A stretch of DNA of 64,000 bases from Acinetobacter nosocomialis NIPH 2119. Its GTDB lineage: Bacteria > Pseudomonadota > Gammaproteobacteria > Pseudomonadales > Moraxellaceae. The notes under the pieces are model-generated. The model did no database searches and had not been told where the DNA came from. It was given only the letters and a program-made list of their open reading frames with translations. The DNA lies in contig NZ_KB849239.1 of assembly GCF_000368085.1 (NCBI RefSeq), positions 2,704,170-2,768,169 on the forward strand, given 5' to 3'. Of the stretch, positions 1 to 7,344 are shown piece by piece. Every line of letters begins with the position of its first letter. Position 1 is the first letter of the stretch. Position numbers and translations under genes: made by a program.

Positions 1-634
1 AGACTTATTTGGTCGTTTTGGTGCAGGCTTTGGTGGTGGACAACAACAATACCAAAGGCAACAACGTAGTTATCGGGGTGAAGATCAACATGCCAGCATA
101 GAGGTCGATCTTGATATTGCCTATCATGGGTCAACACAACAGATTACCTTACAAATTCCGACTGTGAATGTTTATGGTGAGCCTGAGGTACAACGCAAAA
201 CCCTACAGGTGAAAATACCTAAAGGGATGAAGGAAGGCCAACAAATTCGTCTAAGCGGACAAGGACAAAGTGGCATCAATGGTGGTGCCAACGGCGATCT
301 TTATATCGAGATTCAATATAAAGATACAGATCGTGTTCATGTAGAAGGCAGTGATGTATATTTAACTGTAGATGTAGCGCCTTGGGAGGCCGCATTAGGT
401 CAAGGTATTGAAGTAAAAACACCTGCAGGACCTTTACATGTCAATTTACCAAAAAATGCAAAACAGGGACAACAGCTACGTTTAAAAGACAAAGGGATAC
501 CAAATAAAACGCCAGGCCATCTTTATTTAATTTTAAATATTGTATTCCCACCTGTGCATTCTGAAAAAGAAAAAGAAGCCTATCAGCAATTGGCAGAAGC
601 CTTTGCTTCATTCGAACCTCGTTCATCTCATTAG
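1..634 (+). CDS. cbpA: Curved DNA-binding protein CbpA, DnaJ-class co-chaperone (5' end missing)
   Basis: The reading frame is open from the first bases of the window, so only the C-terminal 210 or so residues are present and the J-domain lies upstream. The visible part begins with a Gly/Phe/Gln-rich linker (GRFGAGFGGG and a run of Gln), followed by two beta-rich DnaJ C-terminal substrate-binding domains. Typical elements are VKIPKGMKEGQQIRLSGQG in the first domain and VNLPKNAKQGQQLRLKDKG in the second. There is no cysteine zinc-finger region, which separates CbpA from DnaJ. The family acts as a DnaK co-chaperone and also binds curved DNA in the nucleoid. cbpM follows 11 bp downstream on the same strand, the usual partner arrangement. 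The end is certain; the start is outside the window. Confidence 0.9.
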   Translation, partial: DLFGRFGAGFGGGQQQYQRQQRSYRGEDQHASIEVDLDIAYHGSTQQITLQIPTVNVYGEPEVQRKTLQVKIPKGMKEGQQIRLSGQGQSGINGGANGDLYIEIQYKDTDRVHVEGSDVYLTVDVAPWEAALGQGIEVKTPAGPLHVNLPKNAKQGQQLRLKDKGIPNKTPGHLYLILNIVFPPVHSEKEKEAYQQLAEAFASFEPRSSH

Positions 635-645
635 GGAGCAAGATC

Positions 646-975
646 ATGACAACCATCCATTATCGAGAAATTGTATGTGACGGCCACACCTTTAGTGCTG
701 AAGTCGTTGATGAACAATGTACATTTGATCTGCAACAATTTGCTCAAGCCTGTGGTCAAAGCCCGGACTGGATTCTAGAGCTCATTGAGTACGATATTTT
801 AGCGATTGATACTCCACCTGAAAAACATCAGTTTTTGGGTGAAGATGTTATTCGTGCTCGTAAAGCGTATCGTTTGCAACGTGACTTTGATGCAAGTTTG
901 GCAGCAGTTGCGGTGATGTTAGATTTGATTGATGAAGTGCAACAACTTAGAAAACAGTTGAAGCATTTTCATTAA
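646..975 (+). CDS. cbpM: Chaperone modulator CbpM
   Basis: This 109-residue protein has the MerR-like fold of CbpM, which binds the J-domain of CbpA and blocks both its co-chaperone and its DNA-binding activity. Family features are the N-terminal stretch leading to the helix-turn-helix-like segment (CGQSPDWILELIEYDIL), the RKAYRLQRDFD motif in the middle and the C-terminal helix with LDLIDEVQQLRKQL. A GGGAGC Shine-Dalgarno sequence sits just upstream of the ATG. It is in an operon with cbpA (11-bp gap) and is followed by a strong hairpin at 1025-1042. The assignment from motif and context is solid. Confidence 0.88.
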   Translation: MTTIHYREIVCDGHTFSAEVVDEQCTFDLQQFAQACGQSPDWILELIEYDILAIDTPPEKHQFLGEDVIRARKAYRLQRDFDASLAAVAVMLDLIDEVQQLRKQLKHFH

Positions 976-1024
976 GATTTTTTCTTCTAAATAATCTTTA
1001 AAGTAGGTATGAACTAACGTGATG

Positions 1025-1046
1025 GGCGGCATGGATGCCGCCTTTT
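1025..1046 (+). terminator. Rho-independent terminator after cbpA-cbpM
   Basis: A perfect 8-bp GC-rich stem, GGCGGCAT (1025-1032) with ATGCCGCC (1035-1042), has a 2-bp loop (in RNA probably opening to 4 nt) and is followed by TTTT. It lies 50 bp after cbpM and is the first of three consecutive inverted repeats up to position 1117. Confidence 0.75.
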
Positions 1047-1117
1047 GGACTGCGATAACATGGATGTACCGTCAGTCCAATAAAGGGGTTTTGTTACTTT
1101 TGCCCAGTCAAAAGTAA
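1045..1117. repeat. Two further inverted repeats in the cbpM-corA intergenic region
   Basis: TTGGACTG (1045-1052) pairs with CAGTCCAA (1073-1080), a perfect 8-bp stem that starts inside the T-run of the cbpM terminator. TTACTTTTG (1094-1102) pairs with CAAAAGTAA (1109-1117), a perfect 9-bp stem with a 6-nt loop. The octamer CATGGATG occurs both in the terminator loop (1030-1037) and in the loop of the second repeat (1059-1066). This compact array of hairpins looks like a dispersed intergenic repeat (REP-like), but dispersal cannot be tested here. No coding potential was seen. Confidence 0.6.
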
Positions 1118-1205
1118 GGATATGCCTATACAAAAAATATCTAATTAATCCATATATTTGAGGCAGTACTAACAAATCAACTTTACTGATCTTTGAAAAT
1201 TCCTA

Positions 1206-2417
1206 TTACTTCAACCGAGTAATCTTCTCCACTTCCTTCAAAGTCTGCTTAATCGGTTCATATTCCAAAAACCAGAACAAATTCATACGCTCTTGACGGT
1301 GCTGCTGAGCCAATAAATCAATAACGCTTTTCTCACCACGCCCAACTAAATGCTGTCTATAGAAGTAGTACAACAATAAAACCGTACTGAGCAACATGAC
1401 ACCGAGCATAATCCAGAAACCCACTGGCGATTTAAGCCCCGGAATAAACTCAAAGTTCATCCCGTAAATACCAGTTAAAAGCGTGAGAGGCGCAAATACA
1501 GCGGTAATAATGGCAAGAATACGCATATTTTCATTAGTCTGGTTTGCAATCGCTGAGAAATGCAAATCTATTGCCGATTGAATCGCACTCCGTAAGCGTA
1601 AAGTATGTTTTTGAATACGTTCTACATGACTCATTAAATCATTCAAACGAACTAATAAAAGATCTTGTGAACTATGCGTACGCTCACCAATCACATGATG
1701 ATAATTTTCTACAATTTCATCCCGAAACTCTTGTAGGGTTTCGATTTGTTCTTCACACAAGTTTTCGACCTGCTGAAAGGCCATGTTTTCATGAAACAGT
1801 TGATGCCATTGTTTAAAACGACGATTGCCCTGTAATAGTTGTTGTTGCCAGTGCTCGACTCGTCTGGTTAAAGGCGAACGAATATCAAGATAACCATCCA
1901 CCATGCTATTGAGCAGACGTAAACATAAATCTACAGGTGAATTAGGCAACTTACGGGTTTTATTTTGTTCTTCTAAGGTTTTACATAAAATATTTTCAAG
2001 ACGCTGAATATAATTTTCAATCGACTTGTTGCCCTGCTCACGTACACTAATCAGAACTTTAGGGGTAAAAATAAAACTAATTGGCGTGGTAGCTAAGCCA
2101 AACACACTCTCGTGTGTTTCTCCATTTTTAATTTCATCATCAGGTGTAACAAGCTTTTTAAAAATGAGCAGGTCATATTCTTCAAGCGTATCAAAGGCAC
2201 AAGGATGCTCAATATTGGCAATATCTCGCATATGAAATTCATTAATTGCGACATCTGAAAGCTGCTGAATTTTTTGTTGCCACTCTTCATTATGGTTAAC
2301 AACGTCAGATCTCACACTATCAATCCAGAAAAATTCCAGAACATGTTCAGTGTGCTTTTCTCGGCTCAAAAAAACATAGCCATCCTTTTGATGACGATAA
2401 AAATAATAAACCTGCAT
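1206..2417 (-). CDS. CorA-family divalent metal ion transporter
   Basis: This is a 403-residue CorA/ZntB-type channel or transporter for Mg2+ or another divalent ion. It has a long, charged, helical cytoplasmic N-terminal domain, then two membrane helices (about 298-320 and 332-353). The signature YGMN at 318-321 closes the first helix, as in all CorA proteins. The usual MPEL after GMN is replaced by IPGL, so the selectivity cannot be read off. Unusually, about 48 residues follow the second membrane helix (QHLVGRG to the end), whereas classic CorA ends within a few basic residues. The gene lies downstream of pnp on the same strand, separated by the terminator at 2459-2487. Transporter family is certain; the ion is not. 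Confidence 0.85.
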   Translation of the reverse strand: MQVYYFYRHQKDGYVFLSREKHTEHVLEFFWIDSVRSDVVNHNEEWQQKIQQLSDVAINEFHMRDIANIEHPCAFDTLEEYDLLIFKKLVTPDDEIKNGETHESVFGLATTPISFIFTPKVLISVREQGNKSIENYIQRLENILCKTLEEQNKTRKLPNSPVDLCLRLLNSMVDGYLDIRSPLTRRVEHWQQQLLQGNRRFKQWHQLFHENMAFQQVENLCEEQIETLQEFRDEIVENYHHVIGERTHSSQDLLLVRLNDLMSHVERIQKHTLRLRSAIQSAIDLHFSAIANQTNENMRILAIITAVFAPLTLLTGIYGMNFEFIPGLKSPVGFWIMLGVMLLSTVLLLYYFYRQHLVGRGEKSVIDLLAQQHRQERMNLFWFLEYEPIKQTLKEVEKITRLK

Positions 2418-2458
2418 ACCACGTCGATCTATTTGTGTGTTACTTGCATCATGCCATA

Positions 2459-2487
2459 AAAAAAGCCCGCATCAAGCGGACTTTTTT
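2459..2487 (-). terminator. Terminator of pnp
   Basis: Read on the minus strand, AGTCCGC and GCGGGCT form a 7-bp stem (one G-U pair) with the loop TTGAT, followed by a run of seven T. It lies just after the pnp stop codon and before corA. On the plus strand the G-U becomes a C-A mismatch, so the orientation is clear. Confidence 0.8.
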
Positions 2488-2501
2488 AGTGAGTTAAGCA
2501 A

Positions 2502-4595
2502 TTATGCTTGCTCAATATCTTTCATAGTCAATTTGATACGACCACGGTTGTCAACATCAGCAACTTGTACTTTCACTTCCTGACCTTCTTTAAGAACATC
2601 AGTTACGTTCGCAATACGCTCATTAGAGATTTGCGAAATATGAAGAAGACCATCAGTACCTGGCATAATGTTTACGAATGCACCAAATTCTACAATACGG
2701 ATAACTTTACCGTCGTAGATTTTACCTGGTTCAACTTCAGCAGTAATCGCTTGGATTTTTGCAATTGCAGCTTTAGCAGCAGCTTTAGTTTCACCAAATA
2801 CGCGAACTGTACCGTTATCTTCAATATCAATAGCAGCTTTAGTTTCTTCAGTAATTTGGCGGATTGTTGCACCACCTTTACCAATTACATCACGAATCTT
2901 GTCCGGATTAATTGTAATTACTTCAAATGTTGGAGCATGCATTGAAATTTCAGGACGAGCGCGTGAAATTACTTTGTTCATTTCATTAAGGATGTGCATA
3001 CGACCAGCAAACGCTTGGTTTAACGCAACTTCCATAATTTCTTCAGTAATACCTTCGATCTTGATGTCCATTTGAAGTGCAGTAATACCGTTTGCAGAAC
3101 CTGCTACTTTAAAGTCCATGTCACCAAGGTGGTCTTCGTCACCTAAGATGTCTGAAAGTACCGCAAAACGATCGCCTTCTTTCACTAAGCCCATTGCGAT
3201 ACCCGCAACTGGTGCTTTAAGTGGAACACCTGCATCCATAAGAGATAATGACGCACCACATACAGAGGCCATTGAAGATGAACCGTTAGATTCAGTAATG
3301 TCAGATACAATACGAATAACGTATGGGAAGCGGTCAGCAGCAGGAAGAACAGCTTGAACACCACGACGTGCTAAACGACCATGACCAATTTCACGACGTT
3401 TAGGACCAGACTCACGACCTGTTTCACCTACAGAGTATGCAGGGAAGTTGTAGTGCAACATGAAGTTATCAGTTTTAGTACCAGAAAGCGTATCAACCAT
3501 TAACGCATCACGAGTATTACCCAAAGTTGTTGTTACTAACGCCTGAGTTTCACCACGTGTAAATAATGCAGAACCGTGTGCACGGTCTAATACGCCAACT
3601 TGAACGTCGATCGCACGAACAGTTTTAGTATCACGACCATCAATACGTGGCTTACCAGACAAGATGTTGTCACGTACTGTACGATATTTAAGGTCTTCAA
3701 ATAATTCGTTTACTTCGTCAGCAAGACCAGTTTCGTCATTTTCAGGAACGAACTGAGCTACAGCTTCTGCATAAAGTGCATCTAATGCTGCATAACGATC
3801 TTGTTTAACCGCAATCGTATACGCTTCAGAAATTTTAGCTTCGAAAGCTGCTTTTAATTGCTCACGAAGTGTTTCATTTTTAGCTGGAGCAACCCAAGTT
3901 GATTCCACTGCACCGGCAGCAGCAGCAAATTCTTTAATTGCTTGAATCGCGATTTGCATTTCGTCATGACCGAAAAGCACAGCACCAAGCATTTGGTCTT
4001 CTGAAAGTTCTTTTGCTTCAGATTCAACCATTAATACAGCCGCTTCTGTACCAGCAACCACAAGGTCAAGGTCAGACTGAGCCATTTGTTCAAAATTCGG
4101 GTTTAAAACATATTCGCCGTTAATTAAACCAACACGTGCTGCACCGATTGGGCCACGGAATGGTGTACCTGCAATTGCTAATGCAGCAGAAGTACCTAAC
4201 ATTGCAGCAATATCAGCTTCCATAGTTTTGTCAGAAGAAACAACTGTTGCTGTTACTTGAATTTCGTTGAAGTAACCTTCTGGGAACAATGGACGAATTG
4301 GACGGTCAATAAGACGTGAAATTAAAGTTTCAGCTTCAGAAGCACGACCTTCACGCTTACCGTAACCACCAGGGATACGACCAGCTGCATATTGTTTTTC
4401 TTGATAGTTAACTGTTAACGGGAAAAAGTCTTGACCCGCTTTTGCTTTAGATTGAGCAACAACTGCAACTAAAACAGTTACGCCGCCCATTGTAATTAAA
4501 ACTGTATTTGCTTGACGTGCAACGCGACCCGTTTCTAAAACGACTTGATGTTGACCGAACTGGAATTCTTTACGAACGATGTTAAACATTGACAT
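2502..4595 (-). CDS. pnp: Polyribonucleotide nucleotidyltransferase (PNPase)
   Basis: This 697-residue PNPase degrades RNA 3'->5' using phosphate and is a core part of the degradosome. Domain order is complete: first RNase PH domain (about 10-140), helical linker, catalytic second RNase PH domain (about 310-540, with [19 protein letters not shown] and [14 protein letters not shown]), KH domain (about 550-610, [13 protein letters not shown]) and S1 domain (about 620-690, [19 protein letters not shown]). Initiation could be at 4595 or at the second ATG (4589, MFNIVRKEF), which matches the usual family N-terminus. AGGA lies 11 nt upstream of the first. It follows rpsO, as in enteric bacteria, with a leader of about 250 nt holding several hairpins that suggest RNase III/PNPase autocontrol. 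Confidence 0.97.
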   Translation of the reverse strand: MSMFNIVRKEFQFGQHQVVLETGRVARQANTVLITMGGVTVLVAVVAQSKAKAGQDFFPLTVNYQEKQYAAGRIPGGYGKREGRASEAETLISRLIDRPIRPLFPEGYFNEIQVTATVVSSDKTMEADIAAMLGTSAALAIAGTPFRGPIGAARVGLINGEYVLNPNFEQMAQSDLDLVVAGTEAAVLMVESEAKELSEDQMLGAVLFGHDEMQIAIQAIKEFAAAAGAVESTWVAPAKNETLREQLKAAFEAKISEAYTIAVKQDRYAALDALYAEAVAQFVPENDETGLADEVNELFEDLKYRTVRDNILSGKPRIDGRDTKTVRAIDVQVGVLDRAHGSALFTRGETQALVTTTLGNTRDALMVDTLSGTKTDNFMLHYNFPAYSVGETGRESGPKRREIGHGRLARRGVQAVLPAADRFPYVIRIVSDITESNGSSSMASVCGASLSLMDAGVPLKAPVAGIAMGLVKEGDRFAVLSDILGDEDHLGDMDFKVAGSANGITALQMDIKIEGITEEIMEVALNQAFAGRMHILNEMNKVISRARPEISMHAPTFEVITINPDKIRDVIGKGGATIRQITEETKAAIDIEDNGTVRVFGETKAAAKAAIAKIQAITAEVEPGKIYDGKVIRIVEFGAFVNIMPGTDGLLHISQISNERIANVTDVLKEGQEVKVQVADVDNRGRIKLTMKDIEQA

Positions 4596-4618
4596 GTATT
4601 GTATTTTCCTAATTTTAT

Positions 4619-4700
4619 TCTAGTGAGACCCCTAAGGTTTGGCATTCAGGCTACAACTATTGGTAGATAAATGACAAAGCTTAGAAGCCATCACACTAGA
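4619..4700 (-). promoter_or_regulatory. Long hairpin in the pnp 5' leader, candidate autoregulatory RNase III/PNPase element
   Basis: Two nested stems span 82 nt just upstream of pnp. The outer stem is TCTAGTG (4619-4625) with CACTAGA (4694-4700). The inner stem is 4634-4646 with 4670-4682, 11 of 13 positions complementary. In E. coli, RNase III cuts a long leader stem-loop between rpsO and pnp and PNPase then represses its own mRNA. Position and size match that design; the function here is inference. Confidence 0.55.
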
Positions 4701-4729
4701 CCAAAAATTTTAAATAATATTAAACGCAA

Positions 4730-4755
4730 AGAAGGAGCGCACAAGCGCCCCTTCT
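4730..4755 (-). terminator. Hairpin between rpsO and pnp, probable partial terminator
   Basis: On the minus strand an 11-bp stem with one G-U pair (forward positions 4730-4740 with 4745-4755, loop of 4 nt) is followed by the T-rich TTTGCGTTT. It is well placed to end rpsO transcripts while letting some polymerase read into pnp. Confidence 0.6.
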
Positions 4756-4760
4756 ATAAA

Positions 4761-4783
4761 TCGCCTAACGGTTGATTAGGCGA
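4761..4783 (-). other. Second hairpin downstream of rpsO
   Basis: TCGCCTAA (4761-4768) and TTAGGCGA (4776-4783) form a perfect 8-bp stem with a 7-nt loop. There is no T-run after it on the minus strand, so it is more likely a processing or 3'-end stabilising structure than a terminator. Confidence 0.5.
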
Positions 4784-4846
4784 AACTTTCTTTCCAGAAA
4801 CAAAGCATAGCAACATGCGATAAACCGAAAACAAAGCAAAATCGAA

Positions 4847-5116
4847 TTAACGACGTAGACCTAAAGCACCGATCAAAGCAGTGTAACGCTCGTGGTCTTT
4901 ACCATTTAAGTAGTCAAGTAATTTACGACGTTGGTTAACCATACGGATCAAACCGCGACGGCTATGGTGGTCGTGTTTGTGAGCTTTAAAGTGACCTTGT
5001 AAATCATTGATTTGAGCAGTCAATAAAGCTACTTGTACTTCTGGTGAACCAGTGTCGTTTTCAGCGCGAGCAAATTTAGCAATGATCTCTGCGCGGTCTG
5101 CATTAGTTAAAGCCAT
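4847..5116 (-). CDS. rpsO: 30S ribosomal protein S15
   Basis: This 89-residue protein has the normal S15 length and sequence, including [31 protein letters not shown] and the C-terminal KLLDYLN...YTALI. S15 binds 16S rRNA at the central domain early in small-subunit assembly. The ATG at 5116 is preceded by GGAG with six bases between. A sigma70-like promoter lies at 5204-5232 and a short hairpin at 5157-5174 in the leader may be the S15 autoregulation site. pnp follows on the same strand; truB, which precedes rpsO in many gammaproteobacteria, is absent. Confidence 0.97.
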
Positions 5117-5156
5117 TCGATTTCTCCGAGATGCTTAAAAAATAAAATGATATGAA

Positions 5157-5174
5157 TCAGTTGAGCGCAACTGA
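5157..5174 (-). promoter_or_regulatory. Leader hairpin of rpsO, possible S15 autoregulatory site
   Basis: TCAGTTG and CAACTGA form a perfect 7-bp stem with a 4-nt loop in the leader, about 40 nt before the rpsO start. S15 represses its own mRNA through leader structures in several bacteria. That this hairpin does so is inferred from position only. Confidence 0.4.
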
Positions 5175-5203
5175 CTGCCGTGCATCACTACAGCAAGTTG
5201 CCT

Positions 5204-5232
5204 ATTTTAAGGTATCTATATATGGATTGCAA
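5204..5232 (-). promoter_or_regulatory. Promoter of rpsO
   Basis: On the minus strand there is a -35 box TTGCAA (5232-5227), a 17-bp spacer and a -10 box TAAAAT (5209-5204). The start of transcription would be near 5197, about 80 nt before the rpsO ATG. Confidence 0.6.
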
Positions 5233-5328
5233 AATTGTTTTCAGTTACCTGTCATTTTAGACACTGACATACGCATCCGAACCCTGCACACTTGACCGTC
5301 AATAAAAAGAAAGAAACGCGAGGGACGT

Positions 5329-6627
5329 GTGAAAATATTTTCGACCAACACCTGTCCAGTACCAGACGATATTGGATCGGTCATTCATCACAAAGATGAG
5401 GTACCTGCTGAACAAGGTGGAATGAGTGAACGTCAGGTTCAAAAGATCTGGAAGAGTATTGAGTCGCTCTATAAAACCGGGAACTATCCGCTCATTACTT
5501 TTTGTTTACGTAGACAAGGGAAAATTTTATTAAATCGAAGCATTGGCTATGCTCAAGGGAACTCTCCAGAAGGTTTGCAAAATAATGCCCTCATCGCAAC
5601 GCCGGATACTCCTGTTTGCTTATTTTCAGCATCCAAAATGATTACTGCTATGTTGATTCATCTTTTAGATGAAAAAGGTGAAATCAACTTACTTGACCCC
5701 GTCAGTTATTACATTCCTGAATATGGTGTAAATGGGAAGCGCCGTGCGACCATCTTTCATTTGTTAGCACATCGGGGAGGCATTCCTTATGTTGATGGAG
5801 AAGTCACTCCTGAACTGCTTTTTGATAAAGATGAAATTTTAAAGCGCCTATATGCAGCAAGACCTGTTTCTCCAGCAGGAAATCACCTCGCCTATCATGC
5901 AGTAACGGCAGGTTATATTTTAGGTGAAATTATTGAGCGAGTCACAGGGCAAGACCTTCGCCAATTTGTGCATGAGACCATCGAGAAGCCGATGGACATG
6001 CCTTATTTCAACTATGGTTTGAAGCCAGAGTATCGCTCCAAAGTTGCACTCAATTGTGCAACAGGTTTACATCCTCGCTTAGGAACAGATCATTATTTAA
6101 ATCATGTACTAGGTGGCGGCTTACAACTCGCTGTAGATGTAACTAATGATAGCCGCTTTATGGATACCATCTGCCCTGCTGGCAACATTTATACCAGTGC
6201 CGAACAAGCTGGACGCTTCTTTGAAATGCTTTTAAGTGGAGGAAGTTACCAAGGCAAACAAATTTTAAGTGAGAAAACAATTTTTAGAGCAACTCTACCG
6301 ACCACAGGAGTTAACATTGACCGAACCTTATTAATACCTATGCGTTATGCACTAGGTCCCATGCTCGGTAGCAATCCAGTAGGTTTATTTGGTCCAATGA
6401 CTGGACAAGCTTTTGGTCATCTCGGCTTTTCTAATATTTTATGTTGGGCCGACCCAGAGCGAGATATTAGCGTTTCACTGTTAACCACTGGAAAGTCCGT
6501 AGTAGGCACTCACCTTCCGGCTCTAGCCAGCTTGCTCTATCAAATTTCTAGCCAATGCCCACGAATTCCTAGAGATCAGCGTCGCTCATTGTTTGGTAGC
6601 GATTCACATGAAACAGATCTAGTCTAA
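5329..6627 (+). CDS. Serine hydrolase, beta-lactamase/EstB-like family
   Basis: This 432-residue protein belongs to the class C beta-lactamase-related serine hydrolases (EstB-type esterases, DD-peptidase-like enzymes). The nucleophile motif is S100-A-S-K103, the second motif is probably the Tyr of LAYHAVTAGY (Y189), and near the C-terminus HLGFSN takes the place of the KTG motif. No signal peptide is visible, so a cytoplasmic or lipid-associated esterase is more likely than a true periplasmic beta-lactamase. The start is the GTG at 5329 with AGGGA only three bases upstream; an internal ATG at residue 32 is an alternative. It stands alone, facing away from rpsO, and ends in the terminator at 6657-6680. 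The natural substrate is unknown. Confidence 0.8.
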   Translation: MKIFSTNTCPVPDDIGSVIHHKDEVPAEQGGMSERQVQKIWKSIESLYKTGNYPLITFCLRRQGKILLNRSIGYAQGNSPEGLQNNALIATPDTPVCLFSASKMITAMLIHLLDEKGEINLLDPVSYYIPEYGVNGKRRATIFHLLAHRGGIPYVDGEVTPELLFDKDEILKRLYAARPVSPAGNHLAYHAVTAGYILGEIIERVTGQDLRQFVHETIEKPMDMPYFNYGLKPEYRSKVALNCATGLHPRLGTDHYLNHVLGGGLQLAVDVTNDSRFMDTICPAGNIYTSAEQAGRFFEMLLSGGSYQGKQILSEKTIFRATLPTTGVNIDRTLLIPMRYALGPMLGSNPVGLFGPMTGQAFGHLGFSNILCWADPERDISVSLLTTGKSVVGTHLPALASLLYQISSQCPRIPRDQRRSLFGSDSHETDLV

Positions 6628-6656
6628 ATCGTAATAACTTAGCGCTAAAATAAAAA

Positions 6657-6682
6657 ACCCAAGCATTTCTGCTTGGGTTTTT
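6657..6682 (+). terminator. Terminator of the serine hydrolase gene
   Basis: ACCCAAGCA (6657-6665) pairs with TGCTTGGGT (6670-6678), loop TTTC, flanked by A-run upstream and TTTTT downstream. It is 30 bp after the stop codon. Confidence 0.85.
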
Positions 6683-6866
6683 GGCGCTGTAGTTCTTGTT
6701 TATCGTGTTTATCGCTGTTCTTATTGTTATGTGTGAGATGCTTTCCACATCCTTCTTCTCGTTTTACTCACTTCCGTTGTTTTTATTTCTATTTCCTTAT
6801 GTGATGTATTTTGTCATATCCAATTATGAAGAAAAGTAGTATTTTTCTTATCATCATGTAAGCGAA

Positions 6867-6941
6867 AACGTACAGGTCTGTCTAATATTTAGCGTTTATC
6901 TGTAACAGCTAAATAACGTACGGTTCTGTATAACATTTAAC
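6867..6941 (+). repeat. Imperfect 27-bp direct repeat pair
   Basis: The two copies (6867-6893 and 6915-6941) both begin AACGTAC and agree at 22 of 27 positions, 48 bp apart start to start. The 8-bp inverted repeat TATTTAGC/GCTAAATA sits between their ends. No known element was recognised. Confidence 0.45.
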
Positions 6942-7101
6942 TTAACAATTCACGCGAAAAATGCCCATTTAAGAATCATATTACAAATAAATATATTAAT
7001 ATGCTTGAGTTAAATTATTGATAATCAGAATAAGAAATAGCACGACGCAAACAAGGGGTTATTTAATTTATTTAACGTGATAAAAACTCAAAATATAAAA
7101 A

Positions 7102-7134
7102 AGCCCTGTAGTCTCTCCCAAAACTACAAGGCTT
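7102..7134 (-). terminator. Minus-strand terminator downstream of recD
   Basis: On the minus strand AGCCTTGTAGT and ACTACAGGGCT form an 11-bp stem with one G-U pair and a loop of about 10 nt, followed by TTTTTTA. It lies 210 nt after the recD stop, so it ends either a long recD 3' UTR or a separate short transcript. Confidence 0.7.
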
Positions 7135-7344
7135 AGCGGCTGTAAGTTTCCTCTTTATTCACCTACTTCATTGTAAGTTCGCAGTCTCTCGACTTAAGTT
7201 GTTATTATTGTGCGATTTTGCCCGACATTCCTTGCCAAGCTCGTTGTGCGTTTATAATCTCAAAAACAGGGTATGTTCTCTAGCAGCAAATATCTCGAAT
7301 CCATGTAAGCTTTTTCTTACAAGGGTAAAAATATTAAGTTTGCC

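Larger units (their letters stand above)
6683..7344. other. Gene-free interval of about 660 bp between the serine hydrolase and recD
   Basis: No reading frame of credible length or composition lies here. The visible structure is an imperfect 27-bp direct repeat (6867-6893 and 6915-6941, 22 of 27 identical) whose copies flank an inverted repeat (TATTTAGC 6886-6893, GCTAAATA 6908-6915), a 6-bp hairpin at 7304-7321 just after recD, and a strong minus-strand terminator at 7102-7134. The region is more AT-rich than its surroundings. It could hold a small RNA; see findings. Confidence 0.5.

Noticed and set aside
2508..2945. 145-codon plus-strand frame opposite pnp
   Set aside because: Phe/Asn/Ser-rich shadow of the KH and S1 domains of pnp; no independent evidence.
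5329..6627. AmpC-type cephalosporinase
   Set aside because: The S-x-x-K motif fits, but there is no signal peptide and HLGFSN replaces KTG, so a general serine hydrolase is the safer call.
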